Below, piece after piece: positions 8,226 to 15,772 of a DNA stretch of 49,633 nt. Numbering within the stretch: the first letter of the stretch is position 1; every line of letters starts with the position of its first letter. The DNA is from Actinomycetota bacterium. GTDB taxonomy: Bacteria; Actinomycetota; Actinomycetes; Streptosporangiales; Streptosporangiaceae. The translations under genes were made by a program, and so were the position numbers. The stretch spans positions 1-49,633 of the forward strand of contig DAHVAR010000204.1 of the NCBI GenBank assembly GCA_027314515.1, read 5' to 3'. The notes under the pieces were generated by a model. That model was not told where the DNA came from and made no database searches. It was given only the letters and a program-made list of their open reading frames with translations.

Positions 8226-9187
8226 CGCCGGCCTCGTTCTCGGTCGATCCGTGGGATCCGAGCTACGGCATGTCCTACGGCGAGGAGATGAACGGCGAGT
8301 CGCTGCAGGAGTCCAGCGCGGAACTCGATGTCGCCCTGGAGTTCCCGGCGGATGAGTGGCGGCCGCTGACGGCTGACCCGCGCCTGCCCGTTCCCGGCAC
8401 GATTCTTTTCCTTGATGGCGTGCGCCGGATCGATGCGCGCGTCTGGGTGCACGGCACCGGCCCGCAACCGTCCCCTGGCATCGCCGCCTCGTACGCGGCC
8501 GGCCTGGTCTGCCTGAACGGCCTCGCCCGGATTACCGACGTGACCGTCGAGCGCGGCCTGTTCACCGCGGCGCCGGACGCGGCCGACATCGACAGCCGGC
8601 ACGCGGTCTACGCCGCGAGCAAGGCGCCGGGGCCGGGCATGGACCAGCTGACGCTCGCCCTGCAACGGCACCTCAGCGACGCCGAGGTGCGACTGGCGCT
8701 GCTGTTCCGGCAAAGCAATCCGGCCGCTCACGACCTGCTGTTCGTGGACGGCCCGCTGCGCGGCCGGACGCACCTGGACGCCACCATCGGCTTCATCAAG
8801 ACGCATCACACCACGTACTTGCCGGCCCAGCAGGCTGCGGTCGTCGGCGAGCTCGGGCCCGGTCAGCGCACCCCGGCGTTCACCATGGGCACCTCCTGGC
8901 GGCGGAACTCCTGGTACCTGCGCCTGCCCGGCCCGCCGGGCGCGCCCTGGTCCGGGGTCGTCCGGCTGGAGTGCTCGGCCGACCTGCCCGTTCCTGAGGT
9001 AACGCGGATGGCCGACCTGAGCGCGCTGGTGCTGCCACCGCTGGCCAGTTCGCCGCACAAGGACCCGCGCGCGCCGCAGAACCTCGTCCCGATCGGCGGC
9101 CTCGAGCGCGAACTCCGCCGCCGTCTCGGCGATCAGCAGCTGCTGTATCGCTCGCTGCGCGCCGCGGCGGCCGGCTCGTCGCACTAG
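8222..9187 (+). CDS. NurA-like nuclease
   Basis: A 321-residue protein starting at a GTG that overlaps the sbcC stop (GTGA), which indicates translational coupling. It shows the order of conserved elements I associate with NurA 5'-3' nucleases: an N-terminal LDG (ILFLDGVRR), a second Asp in LFVDG, GFIKTHH, a WYLRLP strand followed by VVRLE, and a C-terminal segment shaped like NLVPIGGLERELRR. In archaea NurA works with HerA, Mre11 and Rad50 in end resection; here the Mre11/Rad50 homologues SbcD/SbcC directly precede it. No HerA gene is in the window. The assignment is from motif pattern only. Confidence 0.7.
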   Translation: MTPASFSVDPWDPSYGMSYGEEMNGESLQESSAELDVALEFPADEWRPLTADPRLPVPGTILFLDGVRRIDARVWVHGTGPQPSPGIAASYAAGLVCLNGLARITDVTVERGLFTAAPDAADIDSRHAVYAASKAPGPGMDQLTLALQRHLSDAEVRLALLFRQSNPAAHDLLFVDGPLRGRTHLDATIGFIKTHHTTYLPAQQAAVVGELGPGQRTPAFTMGTSWRRNSWYLRLPGPPGAPWSGVVRLECSADLPVPEVTRMADLSALVLPPLASSPHKDPRAPQNLVPIGGLERELRRRLGDQQLLYRSLRAAAAGSSH

Positions 9188-9219
9188 GCCGTCATCATGG
9201 CCGGGCACGCGACAGAGTT

Positions 9220-9256
9220 TTGTACGTAGCCGTACGTTGGCGTACAATTGTCATTC
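9220..9256 (+). promoter_or_regulatory. Autoregulatory promoter-operator of the toxin-antitoxin pair
   Basis: A good promoter is visible: TTGTAC at 9220-9225, a 17-base spacer and TACAAT at 9243-9248. Three GTAC-core hexamers sit on it with starts exactly 10 bp apart: TGTACG at 9221, the palindrome CGTACG at 9231 and CGTACA at 9241. The outer two are inverted copies of each other. Known YefM-type antitoxins bind TGTACA-core palindromes. The start point would fall near 9255-9257, so the antitoxin mRNA is probably leaderless. Confidence 0.7.
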
Positions 9257-9544
9257 GTGGTCATGCTTACGGTGTCCCAGGCGCGCGCGTCCTTGCCAGA
9301 GCTCCTCAGCAGAGTCGAGGAGGGCGAGGAAATCACGATTACTCGGCATGGCAGGCCCGTCGCGGTCCTGGTACGACCGGATGTGATGCGGGCCAGGGCG
9401 CACGTTGTCATCGAGGACGCCGCCCGCATCCATGAACTTCTCGACATCGCGGCCACCGCCGAGCTTCCGGGCGAACCTGGCCTGTCCGCAGCCCGCGCGG
9501 AGCAGCTGATCAGTGCGATCCGGGCCGACCGGGACCGCGGGTAA
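9257..9544 (+). CDS. Phd/YefM-family antitoxin
   Basis: A 95-residue antitoxin. The N-terminal half has the Phd/YefM fold signature: TVSQARASLPELLSRVEEGE, then EITITRHGRPVAVLV. The C-terminal half is the variable toxin-neutralising tail. The GTG at 9257 is chosen because it falls at the predicted transcription start; an ATG at 9263 and a TTG at 9248 are alternatives. Its TAA overlaps the ATG of the PIN-domain toxin (TAATG), the usual coupling in such pairs. Confidence 0.88.
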   Translation: MVMLTVSQARASLPELLSRVEEGEEITITRHGRPVAVLVRPDVMRARAHVVIEDAARIHELLDIAATAELPGEPGLSAARAEQLISAIRADRDRG

Positions 9545-9960
9545 TGGACGTCTTCGACGCCGACGTGATCCTTTACGCAGCCGTCCGGGATCACCCGCTG
9601 GGACGCCGGGTGCTCGCCCTGTTCCGGCAACCGGGCCGACAGCCCGCCGGCGCCGGATCTGTTCTGCTGTTGCCTGAAGTCCTGGGTAAGCCGCTTCGCG
9701 ACGGCGAGACCAGCGAAGTGCGCATCCTGGCCGGACTGCTTGCCCGCATCGACCTGCGCCCGGTCGACCGGGCAACCGCAGACCTGGCGACCGCGCTGGC
9801 CAGCAGGTACGGGCTGCGTGCTGCGGATGCCACGCACCTGGCCACAGCGGTCGTGCTGGGCGCCGAGCGCTTCATCACCAACAACCAGCGCGACTTCCCG
9901 CGCGCCATCTCGGAGGTCACGGTGACATACCCAGCTGACCTGACCGACGACGTCGGCTAG
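9544..9960 (+). CDS. PIN-domain toxin (VapC-like ribonuclease)
   Basis: A 138-residue PIN-domain protein, expected to be a Mg-dependent RNase held inactive by the preceding antitoxin. The acidic residues are in the expected order: an N-terminal Asp (DADVILY), Glu in LLPEVL, Asp in RAADATHLA, and a late FITNNQRDF motif. A Phd-type antitoxin with a PIN toxin is a common actinobacterial combination. The 3' end overlaps the convergent CBS gene by four bases. Confidence 0.9.
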   Translation: MDVFDADVILYAAVRDHPLGRRVLALFRQPGRQPAGAGSVLLLPEVLGKPLRDGETSEVRILAGLLARIDLRPVDRATADLATALASRYGLRAADATHLATAVVLGAERFITNNQRDFPRAISEVTVTYPADLTDDVG

Positions 9961-10331
9961 CGGCGGATCCGGGCGGCGAAGAGGTCGCGGAGAGTGACGA
10001 CGCCGCACAGGTCGCGTCCTGCTACGACCGGCAGATGCCGGAATCCGTTGAGGAGCATGATCTGAGCTGCCTCCTCTGGTGAAGCGTCCGGGCCCACCGA
10101 CTGCGGATCCGGCGTCATCCACTCGGCGACTGCCGAGTTGCGCAGGTCCTGGCCGGACGCCGCCGCCCGCAGCACGTCGCGCTCGGTGATGATTCCGGCC
10201 AGGAACGAGCCCTGCATGACGATCGCCGACCCGACGCTCGCTGCCACCATCGCCGCCGCGGCCTGCGCGACCGGCGCTTGCGGCGTCGTCGTGATCACGG
10301 CGGTGTCCATGACATCCCGGAGGGTCGTCAT
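9957..10331 (-). CDS. CBS-domain protein
   Basis: A 124-residue protein made of a tandem CBS pair (a Bateman module), the type that binds adenine nucleotides and acts as a sensor. The first half has V-x2-AAAAMVAASVGSAIV followed by GIITERDVLRA, and the second ends LPVVAGRDLCGVVTLRDL. No enzymatic domain is attached. It lies four bases downstream of a small hypothetical gene with no clear ribosome site of its own, so translational coupling is likely. Confidence 0.88.
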   Translation of the reverse strand: MTTLRDVMDTAVITTTPQAPVAQAAAAMVAASVGSAIVMQGSFLAGIITERDVLRAAASGQDLRNSAVAEWMTPDPQSVGPDASPEEAAQIMLLNGFRHLPVVAGRDLCGVVTLRDLFAARIRR

Positions 10332-10335
10332 CGGG

Positions 10336-10578
10336 TTAGCCGCTTCCGCCGGTCTCGTCCAGTTCCGGGTCTGCGACCCGGGCCGAAGGGCCGGCTAGCT
10401 CAGCCGAGAGCATCGCCCACAACCGGCCGTTCCACCCCGAAAGGTGCGGCCATTTCTTCCAGAACACCTGCAGCGTCGTCTCGTCGAACTCGGCGAGCGC
10501 CTGCTCGACGGTGACGCTGCTCGCCACTTCCGCTAGCTCATGGATCAGCTCAAGGAACCTGTCACCGATGTCGTCCAT
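10336..10578 (-). CDS. Small hypothetical protein upstream of CBS gene
   Basis: An 80-residue acidic protein of unknown function, beginning MDDIGDRFLELIHELAEVASS and containing a Trp-rich segment (FWKKWPHLSGWNGRLW). The ATG at 10578 is chosen because GGAGG stands 5 bases upstream; the frame continues to a GTG at 10671 (111 residues) with no better signal. It ends four bases before the CBS-domain gene, so the two probably form an operon. I do not recognise the family. Confidence 0.6.
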   Translation of the reverse strand: MDDIGDRFLELIHELAEVASSVTVEQALAEFDETTLQVFWKKWPHLSGWNGRLWAMLSAELAGPSARVADPELDETGGSG

Positions 10579-10744
10579 CGGTACCTCCAGCGCCGTAACG
10601 ACTGCCGGCCGGAGCGGCAGCGACCGGGTCTTGTCATCGACGTTAACCGAGAGCGTCGCCGTGGTCACCACCTAGTTAGCGACCGCTTCAGCCCGAGCCG
10701 GACGCACCCGGCATATTGCCCTCGCGTCTTCCGACTGGCGGGCC

Positions 10745-10768
10745 GCCTGGCAGGCCGCCATGCCAGGC
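10745..10768. repeat. 8-bp inverted repeat in divergent intergenic region
   Basis: GCCTGGCA at 10745-10752 and TGCCAGGC at 10761-10768 are perfect inverted copies around an 8-base loop. They lie between the divergent small-hypothetical/CBS operon and the decarboxylase gene. This could be an operator or a hairpin; no T-run follows on either strand. Confidence 0.5.
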
Positions 10769-10894
10769 AATGCCCGCTTTCGGAAGATCTTTACTAGATT
10801 AGCGAGAGTTCCGCTGTTAGCGATGGGCAGCCGACGGCTAAGACCAGGCGCAGGCTAACGCCGCCCTCGGGGCGGCCAGAAACGGAGGCCCCGC

Positions 10895-12286
10895 ATGTCA
10901 GAAGCCGGACTGAACATCGGCGCCATCCTGGCGGGACGCCCCGGTCTGCTGCACGACGCTCTCGACCGCTCACTGGCCTACCTCGCCGGGGTCGCAGACC
11001 GGCCCGTCGCACCCGACGGCGCGGCGGTTGCCGGGCTTGCCGAGCTGGATTTCGAGCTGCCGCGGACCCCGATCGCGGCGCGCGAGGTGCTCCGCCTGCT
11101 CGATGACGCCGGGTCGCCAGCCACCGTCGCCTCGAACGGCCCGCGGTACTTCGGCTTCGTCACCGGCGCCGTGCTGCCGGTCGCCCAGGCTGCGTCCTGG
11201 CTTGCCTCGACCTGGGACCAGAACGCCGCGCTGACCGTGATGTCGCCGGTTGCTGCCCGCCTCAATGCCGTGGCGCTGCGCTGGATCACCGGCTTGCTCG
11301 GCTTGCCGCCCGGCACGGCGGGCAGTTTCGTGACCGGCGCCACGATGGCGAACGCCACCTGCCTGGCCGCGGCGCGAGACGCGGTACTCACCCGGCACGG
11401 CTTCGACGCGGCCGGGCAGGGACTAGTAGGCGCGCCGCCGGTCACCGTCGTCGTCGGCGCGGAGGTGCACGCGACCGTGCGCAAGGCGCTCGGCCTCATC
11501 GGCCTCGGCCGGGACCGGGCCAAGGTCCTCCCGGTCGACCACCAGGGGCGGATCGGGGTTCGCGCGCTGCCCCGGCTTGATGCCCCGGCCATCGTTTGCC
11601 TGCAAGCCGGGAACGTGAACACCGGGGCGAGCGACCCGTTCGGGCCGCTGGCCGACTGGGCTCGGGAGAACGAGGCGTGGGTTCACGTCGACGGCGCGTT
11701 CGGCCTGTGGGCGGCCGCCTCGCCGGGCCTGCGTGATCAGGTGGCCGGCGCGGAGCAGGCCGATTCCTGGGCCACCGACTGTCACAAGTGGCTGAACACC
11801 ACCTACGACTGCGGTGTCGCGCTGGTCCGCTCGCGGGACGCGCTCGCCGCCGCGATGGAATCGTCGGCTGCCTACCTGCCCGGCGCTGCCGCCGAGGGCA
11901 TGGGCCTGACACCGCAGTCCTCACAGCGTGCCCGCGGCGTCGAGGTGTGGGCGGCGCTGGCCAGCCTCGGCAGCGACGGGGTCGCCGGGCTCGTTGAGCG
12001 GAGCTGCCGCCTGGCCGGACGGTTCGCGGGCGCCATGCTGGCCGCGGGCTTCGAGCCGCTGAACCACGTGGTACTCAACCAGGTGCTGGTGTCATTCGGC
12101 GAGGCAGCGCGGACCGACGCGGTGATCGCGGCAGTGCAGGCCGACGGCACGTGCTGGTGCGGGCCGACCACCTGGCACGGCATCCGGGCCATGCGGGTGA
12201 GCGTAAGCGGCTGGTGCACCACCGAAGATGACATCGACCGCAGCGCGGCGGCCGTGATCTCCTGTGCTCGCCGGGTAGCACCCTGA
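10895..12286 (+). CDS. PLP-dependent group II decarboxylase
   Basis: A 463-residue fold-type I PLP enzyme of the aromatic-L-amino-acid/glutamate decarboxylase family. Visible elements are SFVTGATMANATCLAAARD (cofactor phosphate region), VHVDGAFGLWA (the Asp that contacts the pyridine nitrogen) and DSWATDCHKWLNTTYDCG, in which the Lys after His should form the Schiff base. GGAGG lies 6 bases before the ATG. Substrate preference cannot be read from sequence, and an aldolase or aminotransferase-like activity remains possible. It converges on the MreB-like gene with a 6-base gap. Confidence 0.85.
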   Translation: MSEAGLNIGAILAGRPGLLHDALDRSLAYLAGVADRPVAPDGAAVAGLAELDFELPRTPIAAREVLRLLDDAGSPATVASNGPRYFGFVTGAVLPVAQAASWLASTWDQNAALTVMSPVAARLNAVALRWITGLLGLPPGTAGSFVTGATMANATCLAAARDAVLTRHGFDAAGQGLVGAPPVTVVVGAEVHATVRKALGLIGLGRDRAKVLPVDHQGRIGVRALPRLDAPAIVCLQAGNVNTGASDPFGPLADWARENEAWVHVDGAFGLWAAASPGLRDQVAGAEQADSWATDCHKWLNTTYDCGVALVRSRDALAAAMESSAAYLPGAAAEGMGLTPQSSQRARGVEVWAALASLGSDGVAGLVERSCRLAGRFAGAMLAAGFEPLNHVVLNQVLVSFGEAARTDAVIAAVQADGTCWCGPTTWHGIRAMRVSVSGWCTTEDDIDRSAAAVISCARRVAP

Positions 12287-12292
12287 GGCGCA

Positions 12293-13306
12293 TTAGCTCT
12301 GCCCGCGACCGCTGTCAGCGAGCGCGGGCGCCGCGCCCTGCTCGAGAATCCGGGCCGCGCCGCGGATGACGCAGCGCAGCGGATCATCCACGACCATGAC
12401 CGCGATGTCGGCCGCGCACTCGATCCGGAAGGCCAGGCCCGGCAGCAGCGCGCCACCGCCAGCCAGCCGGATCTTGCCGCGGACCACTTCCTCGGCGAGG
12501 TTCGGCGGGATGTCGGACAGCAGTTCCTCCACCGTACTGGTGATGGCTGACACGGTCGGCTCGATGGCGGCGGCGACGAGCTTCGCGGAGACCGCCTGCG
12601 ACCGTGGCACCCGGCGGGCCGCATCCACCCCGACTGTCTCGGCCTCCGTGGCTGCCCCGTCAGCCAGGCCAAGCGTCATCTTCAGGTTGCGTGCCGCGTT
12701 GCGGCCGATGAGCAGGTCGTGCTCTACCCGGACGGCTCGGATGATTGCGTCGTCCATCACGTTGCCGCCTGCGCGAAGCGAACGCGCTCGGACGACATGC
12801 CCTCCGGCCAGCACGGCGACCTCAGTGGTCCCGCCACCGACGTCGATGACGAACGCGCCCGATCCCGCTGGCAGGTCGAATCCGGCGCCAGCCGCCGCCG
12901 CGACGGGCTCGTCCACCAGTTGCACGGCGCAGCGCGGCTTAAGCGCCTCGACTGCTGCCGCGACAGACCGTCGTTCGACGTAGGTTGCCTCGACCGGGAG
13001 GCAGACGACCGCCGTGGTCTTGCGCAGCCGGCGCCGCACTCGCGCCCGGCGGAGCAACGCCTGCAGCATCGCTACCGTGGCATCCAGGTCAGCGATCACT
13101 CCGTCGCGGAGCGGATTGATGACCTCGATCTCCTCCGGCTCCTTGCCACTGAGCGCATCAGCGGCAGCACCGACGGCCACGACGGCGCCGGTCCTCCGGC
13201 TGATCGCGATTGCCGATGGCTCCTCGACGACGATCCCGCGGCCGGTGACGTAGACAAGCGTGTTGACCGTGCCTAGGTCGATCGCTACGCCAGACCTCAA
13301 CCGCAT
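12293..13306 (-). CDS. Orphan MreB-like actin homologue
   Basis: A 337-residue MreB-family ATPase. It has phosphate-1 (AIDLGTVNTLVY), phosphate-2 (FVIDVGGGTTEVAVL) and adenosine (LAGGGALLPG) motifs, and the NPLRDGVIAD segment typical of MreB. The ATG at 13306 is preferred over 13324 because a purine-rich AAAGGGGGG stretch precedes it. There are no mreC, mreD or rodA neighbours, so it is not in a classical cell-wall elongation operon. The C-terminus ends in a short hydrophilic tail. It may act in sporulation or as a diverged MreB/Mbl paralogue. Confidence 0.85.
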   Translation of the reverse strand: MRLRSGVAIDLGTVNTLVYVTGRGIVVEEPSAIAISRRTGAVVAVGAAADALSGKEPEEIEVINPLRDGVIADLDATVAMLQALLRRARVRRRLRKTTAVVCLPVEATYVERRSVAAAVEALKPRCAVQLVDEPVAAAAGAGFDLPAGSGAFVIDVGGGTTEVAVLAGGHVVRARSLRAGGNVMDDAIIRAVRVEHDLLIGRNAARNLKMTLGLADGAATEAETVGVDAARRVPRSQAVSAKLVAAAIEPTVSAITSTVEELLSDIPPNLAEEVVRGKIRLAGGGALLPGLAFRIECAADIAVMVVDDPLRCVIRGAARILEQGAAPALADSGRGQS

Positions 13307-13516
13307 CGTCCCCCCTTTGCCCAAGTTAATGATCCGCTAACCAGTATGGAGTCACCTGCGACGGGGAAAGCAGGTTCCCCCTGCCTCGTGTTCCAAACTT
13401 GACGAATCCGCGCTCAGGACAGGCAGGGTTCGCGTCACCCGGCCGGCCGTCCCCGGGGCAGTGATACCGGAGCTGGTCGCCCGGCGCGTTTCCTTCAAAG
13501 CCGGGTACGGGCCCGG

Positions 13517-14755
13517 TCAGGCCTGCCCGGCGAGCGACTCAGCGATTGCCCGTGCCGCGTCGGTGGTGACCCGGATCTTCGAGCTGAGCGCAGTCGGCCA
13601 GGTAGACAGCTTCACCACCACGGTCTGGCTCGGGACGTGCACGAACACGTTCTGGCCGTTGATGCCCGAGGCGTAGAAGAACGGCACCGATGGCTCACGC
13701 ACCCACCAGCAGTTGCGGTAGTGCGCGTCGGCGGGGAATCCGGGCGCCTCACCGCCGGCCGCAAAGGCCCGCGCGCCGTCGGGCGCGCCGGAAAGCGTGT
13801 CGCTGATCCAGGCGGCCGGCAGGACCCGGTGACCTGGCGCGTGGTCAGTGTCCTCGCCGGCGGCGAACAGCAGGCCGAACCGGCCCAGGTCGCGCAGCGT
13901 GGCACAGATCCCGCCGTCCGCCATGGCGTTGCCGTGCGCGTCCACGGTGATCTCGGCGTCGGACTCCGCTCCCATCGGCTGCCAGACCAGCCGGGCGATC
14001 AGCTCGTGCAGCCGCGCGCCGGCGGCCGCTTCCAGCACCCAGCCCAGGACGTCCGTCAGGATCGAGCGATAGCGGAACGGGCCGCCGTGCTCGCCGTCGT
14101 TGTACAGCGTCGCGAAGTACTGCAGCGCGTCAGCGGGCCGCGGCTGCTCACCATCTGGCCGCCAGAGGTACACCCGCTCATACGTCCGCACGTCAGACTC
14201 GGGATTGTCGTAGCTCTCGTCGAAGTGCGTGCCTGCCCGCATGTCCAGCAGGTGCTGCACTGTCGCGCCCTGGAACGACGTGCCGGCCAGCGCGGGCACG
14301 ATCTTGTCAACCTGCGCGGACACGTCCAGCTGACCCGTGCCTGCCAGGACGCCCGCGACCGACGAGACCACCGACTTCGACACCGACATCAGCAGGTGCG
14401 GCGTGTCTGGTTCCATGCCGTTGAAGTACTGCTCGGTGACGATCCGGCCACGGTGCAGCACCAGGAAGCCGTCGGTAAAGGTCTCGGCGAGCATCTCCCC
14501 GACCGTCAGCTCGCGGTCACCCGAGCGGAACCGCAGCCCGGACAGATCGCGCTGCGCTAGCGGCAGCGGCCGCGGGTTCCCGTCACGGCGGCTGATCCTG
14601 GCGGTCGGAATGAGCTCGCGGATGTGCTGGAACGCCCATCTGTTGAACGGCGGTTCCTGCCAGTTCCGGAGCGTCACCAGCGATTCCGGCGGGAACGGCG
14701 GCGCTCCGGCCATCATCTGGCTACCACGACCCGGTGACGGAGCAGGCACGGCCAT
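13517..14755 (-). CDS. Serine hydrolase, beta-lactamase/NylB-like family
   Basis: A 412-residue class C beta-lactamase-fold hydrolase. The nucleophile motif is S124-V-S-K127 (LLMSVSKSVVSS) and the second motif is a Tyr-x-Ser at about residue 229 (FRYRSILTDVLGW). This arrangement recalls 6-aminohexanoate-dimer hydrolase (NylB) and related esterases more than true beta-lactamases. There is no signal peptide, so it is probably cytoplasmic. The start is uncertain: ATGs at 14755 and near 14716-14713 all lack a clear ribosome site. The natural substrate is unknown. Confidence 0.85.
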   Translation of the reverse strand: MAVPAPSPGRGSQMMAGAPPFPPESLVTLRNWQEPPFNRWAFQHIRELIPTARISRRDGNPRPLPLAQRDLSGLRFRSGDRELTVGEMLAETFTDGFLVLHRGRIVTEQYFNGMEPDTPHLLMSVSKSVVSSVAGVLAGTGQLDVSAQVDKIVPALAGTSFQGATVQHLLDMRAGTHFDESYDNPESDVRTYERVYLWRPDGEQPRPADALQYFATLYNDGEHGGPFRYRSILTDVLGWVLEAAAGARLHELIARLVWQPMGAESDAEITVDAHGNAMADGGICATLRDLGRFGLLFAAGEDTDHAPGHRVLPAAWISDTLSGAPDGARAFAAGGEAPGFPADAHYRNCWWVREPSVPFFYASGINGQNVFVHVPSQTVVVKLSTWPTALSSKIRVTTDAARAIAESLAGQA

Positions 14756-14841
14756 TGAGTCAATCTAGCGGACCGCGCGCTGGCCAGTCGCGCGGCGATT
14801 TCCGGTGGACACGCCGCTCGGCAGGCACCAGAGTCGGCCGC

Positions 14842-15240
14842 ATGGACATCCGCATTCAGAACGTGAGCGTTGACAGCCCCGAGCCAAAGCAGATCGCATC
14901 ATTCTGGGAAGCAGCCCTGGGCTGGCGCCGGACCTTCGAGGACGACGACGAAGTGTGCCTCGAACCGCCTGAGGGCAGCCCCGAGGAAGGTGCCGCGCCG
15001 GACATCGTGTTCCTGAAAGTGCCAGCGGACAAGGCCGTGAAGAACCGCCTGCACCTGGACTTGCGGCCGAAGGACCAGGCCGCGGAAGTAGCCCGGCTCG
15101 AGGCGCTCGGGGCGCGCCGGGTCGACATCGGCCAGGGCGCTGAGTCCACCTGGGTGGTGCTGGCCGATCCGGACGGGAACGAATTCTGCGTGCTCAGGGC
15201 GCTGCGCCCAGAGGAGCTGGCGGCCCGGCAGGACTGCTGA
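14842..15240 (+). CDS. VOC-family (glyoxalase-like) protein
   Basis: A 132-residue single-domain VOC protein. It has the paired beta-alpha-beta pattern (FWEAALGWRRTFED, later LHLDLRPKDQ) and the typical ending WVVLADPDGNEFCVLR, in which the conserved Glu/His positions usually bind metal. The ATG at 14842 is chosen because the fold starts there (MDIRIQNVSVDSPEPKQIA). Such proteins are annotated as glyoxalase or bleomycin-resistance-like, and no specific reaction can be inferred. It is on the same strand as the DGPF/ECF42 pair 145 bases downstream. Confidence 0.82.
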   Translation: MDIRIQNVSVDSPEPKQIASFWEAALGWRRTFEDDDEVCLEPPEGSPEEGAAPDIVFLKVPADKAVKNRLHLDLRPKDQAAEVARLEALGARRVDIGQGAESTWVVLADPDGNEFCVLRALRPEELAARQDC

Positions 15241-15385
15241 CCGCGACCGGGGTCACTGCGCGGGAAAGAAATCCGGCCGCGCTGTCGACTCCGCCGCTGG
15301 CCTTGCGTTGGATAACCGACAGTCATCGGCGCGCCTGCCCTGGAAACGCAGGGCATGCTTGACCCGGACCGCACAGGAGGATTCG

Positions 15386-15772
15386 ATGAAGTACGCACTG
15401 CTGATCTATGCGCCCAATCCCGGTGAGGCGGGCGAGGCCCAGCCGGGCGAAGGCGTCATCGACAGTTGGCTCGACTACACCGTCGCGCTCAGGGAGTCAG
15501 GTGCGCTGCTCGCGGCCGAGCAACTGAACCAGCCGGAAACGGCAACAAGCGTTTGCCTGCGTGACGGGAAGCGACTGCTGACCGACGGGCCGTTCATGGA
15601 GACGAAGGAGCACCTGGGCGGCTTCTACCTGATCGACGTGCCCGATCTGGACACCGCGCTGGACTGGGCAGCGAAGATGCCGATCCTGCGATACGGGACC
15701 GTCGAGGTCCGCCCAGTCATGGAAGGGCAGGGGTGGCAAGCGGGCCTGAAGCAGGAAAGCAGCCGGAGATAA
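15386..15772 (+). CDS. YCII/DGPF-domain protein
   Basis: A 128-residue YCII-related protein with the diagnostic [17 protein letters not shown] motif. An AGGAGG site lies five bases before the ATG. The last 40 bases overlap the start of the ECF sigma factor. DGPF proteins are the standard genomic partners of ECF42 sigma factors and are thought to belong to their regulons; biochemical function is not established. Confidence 0.92.
   Translation: MKYALLIYAPNPGEAGEAQPGEGVIDSWLDYTVALRESGALLAAEQLNQPETATSVCLRDGKRLLTDGPFMETKEHLGGFYLIDVPDLDTALDWAAKMPILRYGTVEVRPVMEGQGWQAGLKQESSRR

Noticed and set aside
10676-10823. Three TTAGCGA copies in the CBS/decarboxylase intergenic region as a possible SARP array
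   Set aside because: Spacings of 123 and 18 bp are irregular and do not fit an 11-bp period; kept only as a minor note.
13363-13380. GGGGAA/TTCCCC inverted repeat upstream of the MreB-like gene
   Set aside because: Short arms in GC-rich DNA with overlapping alternative pairings; not enough to call an operator.
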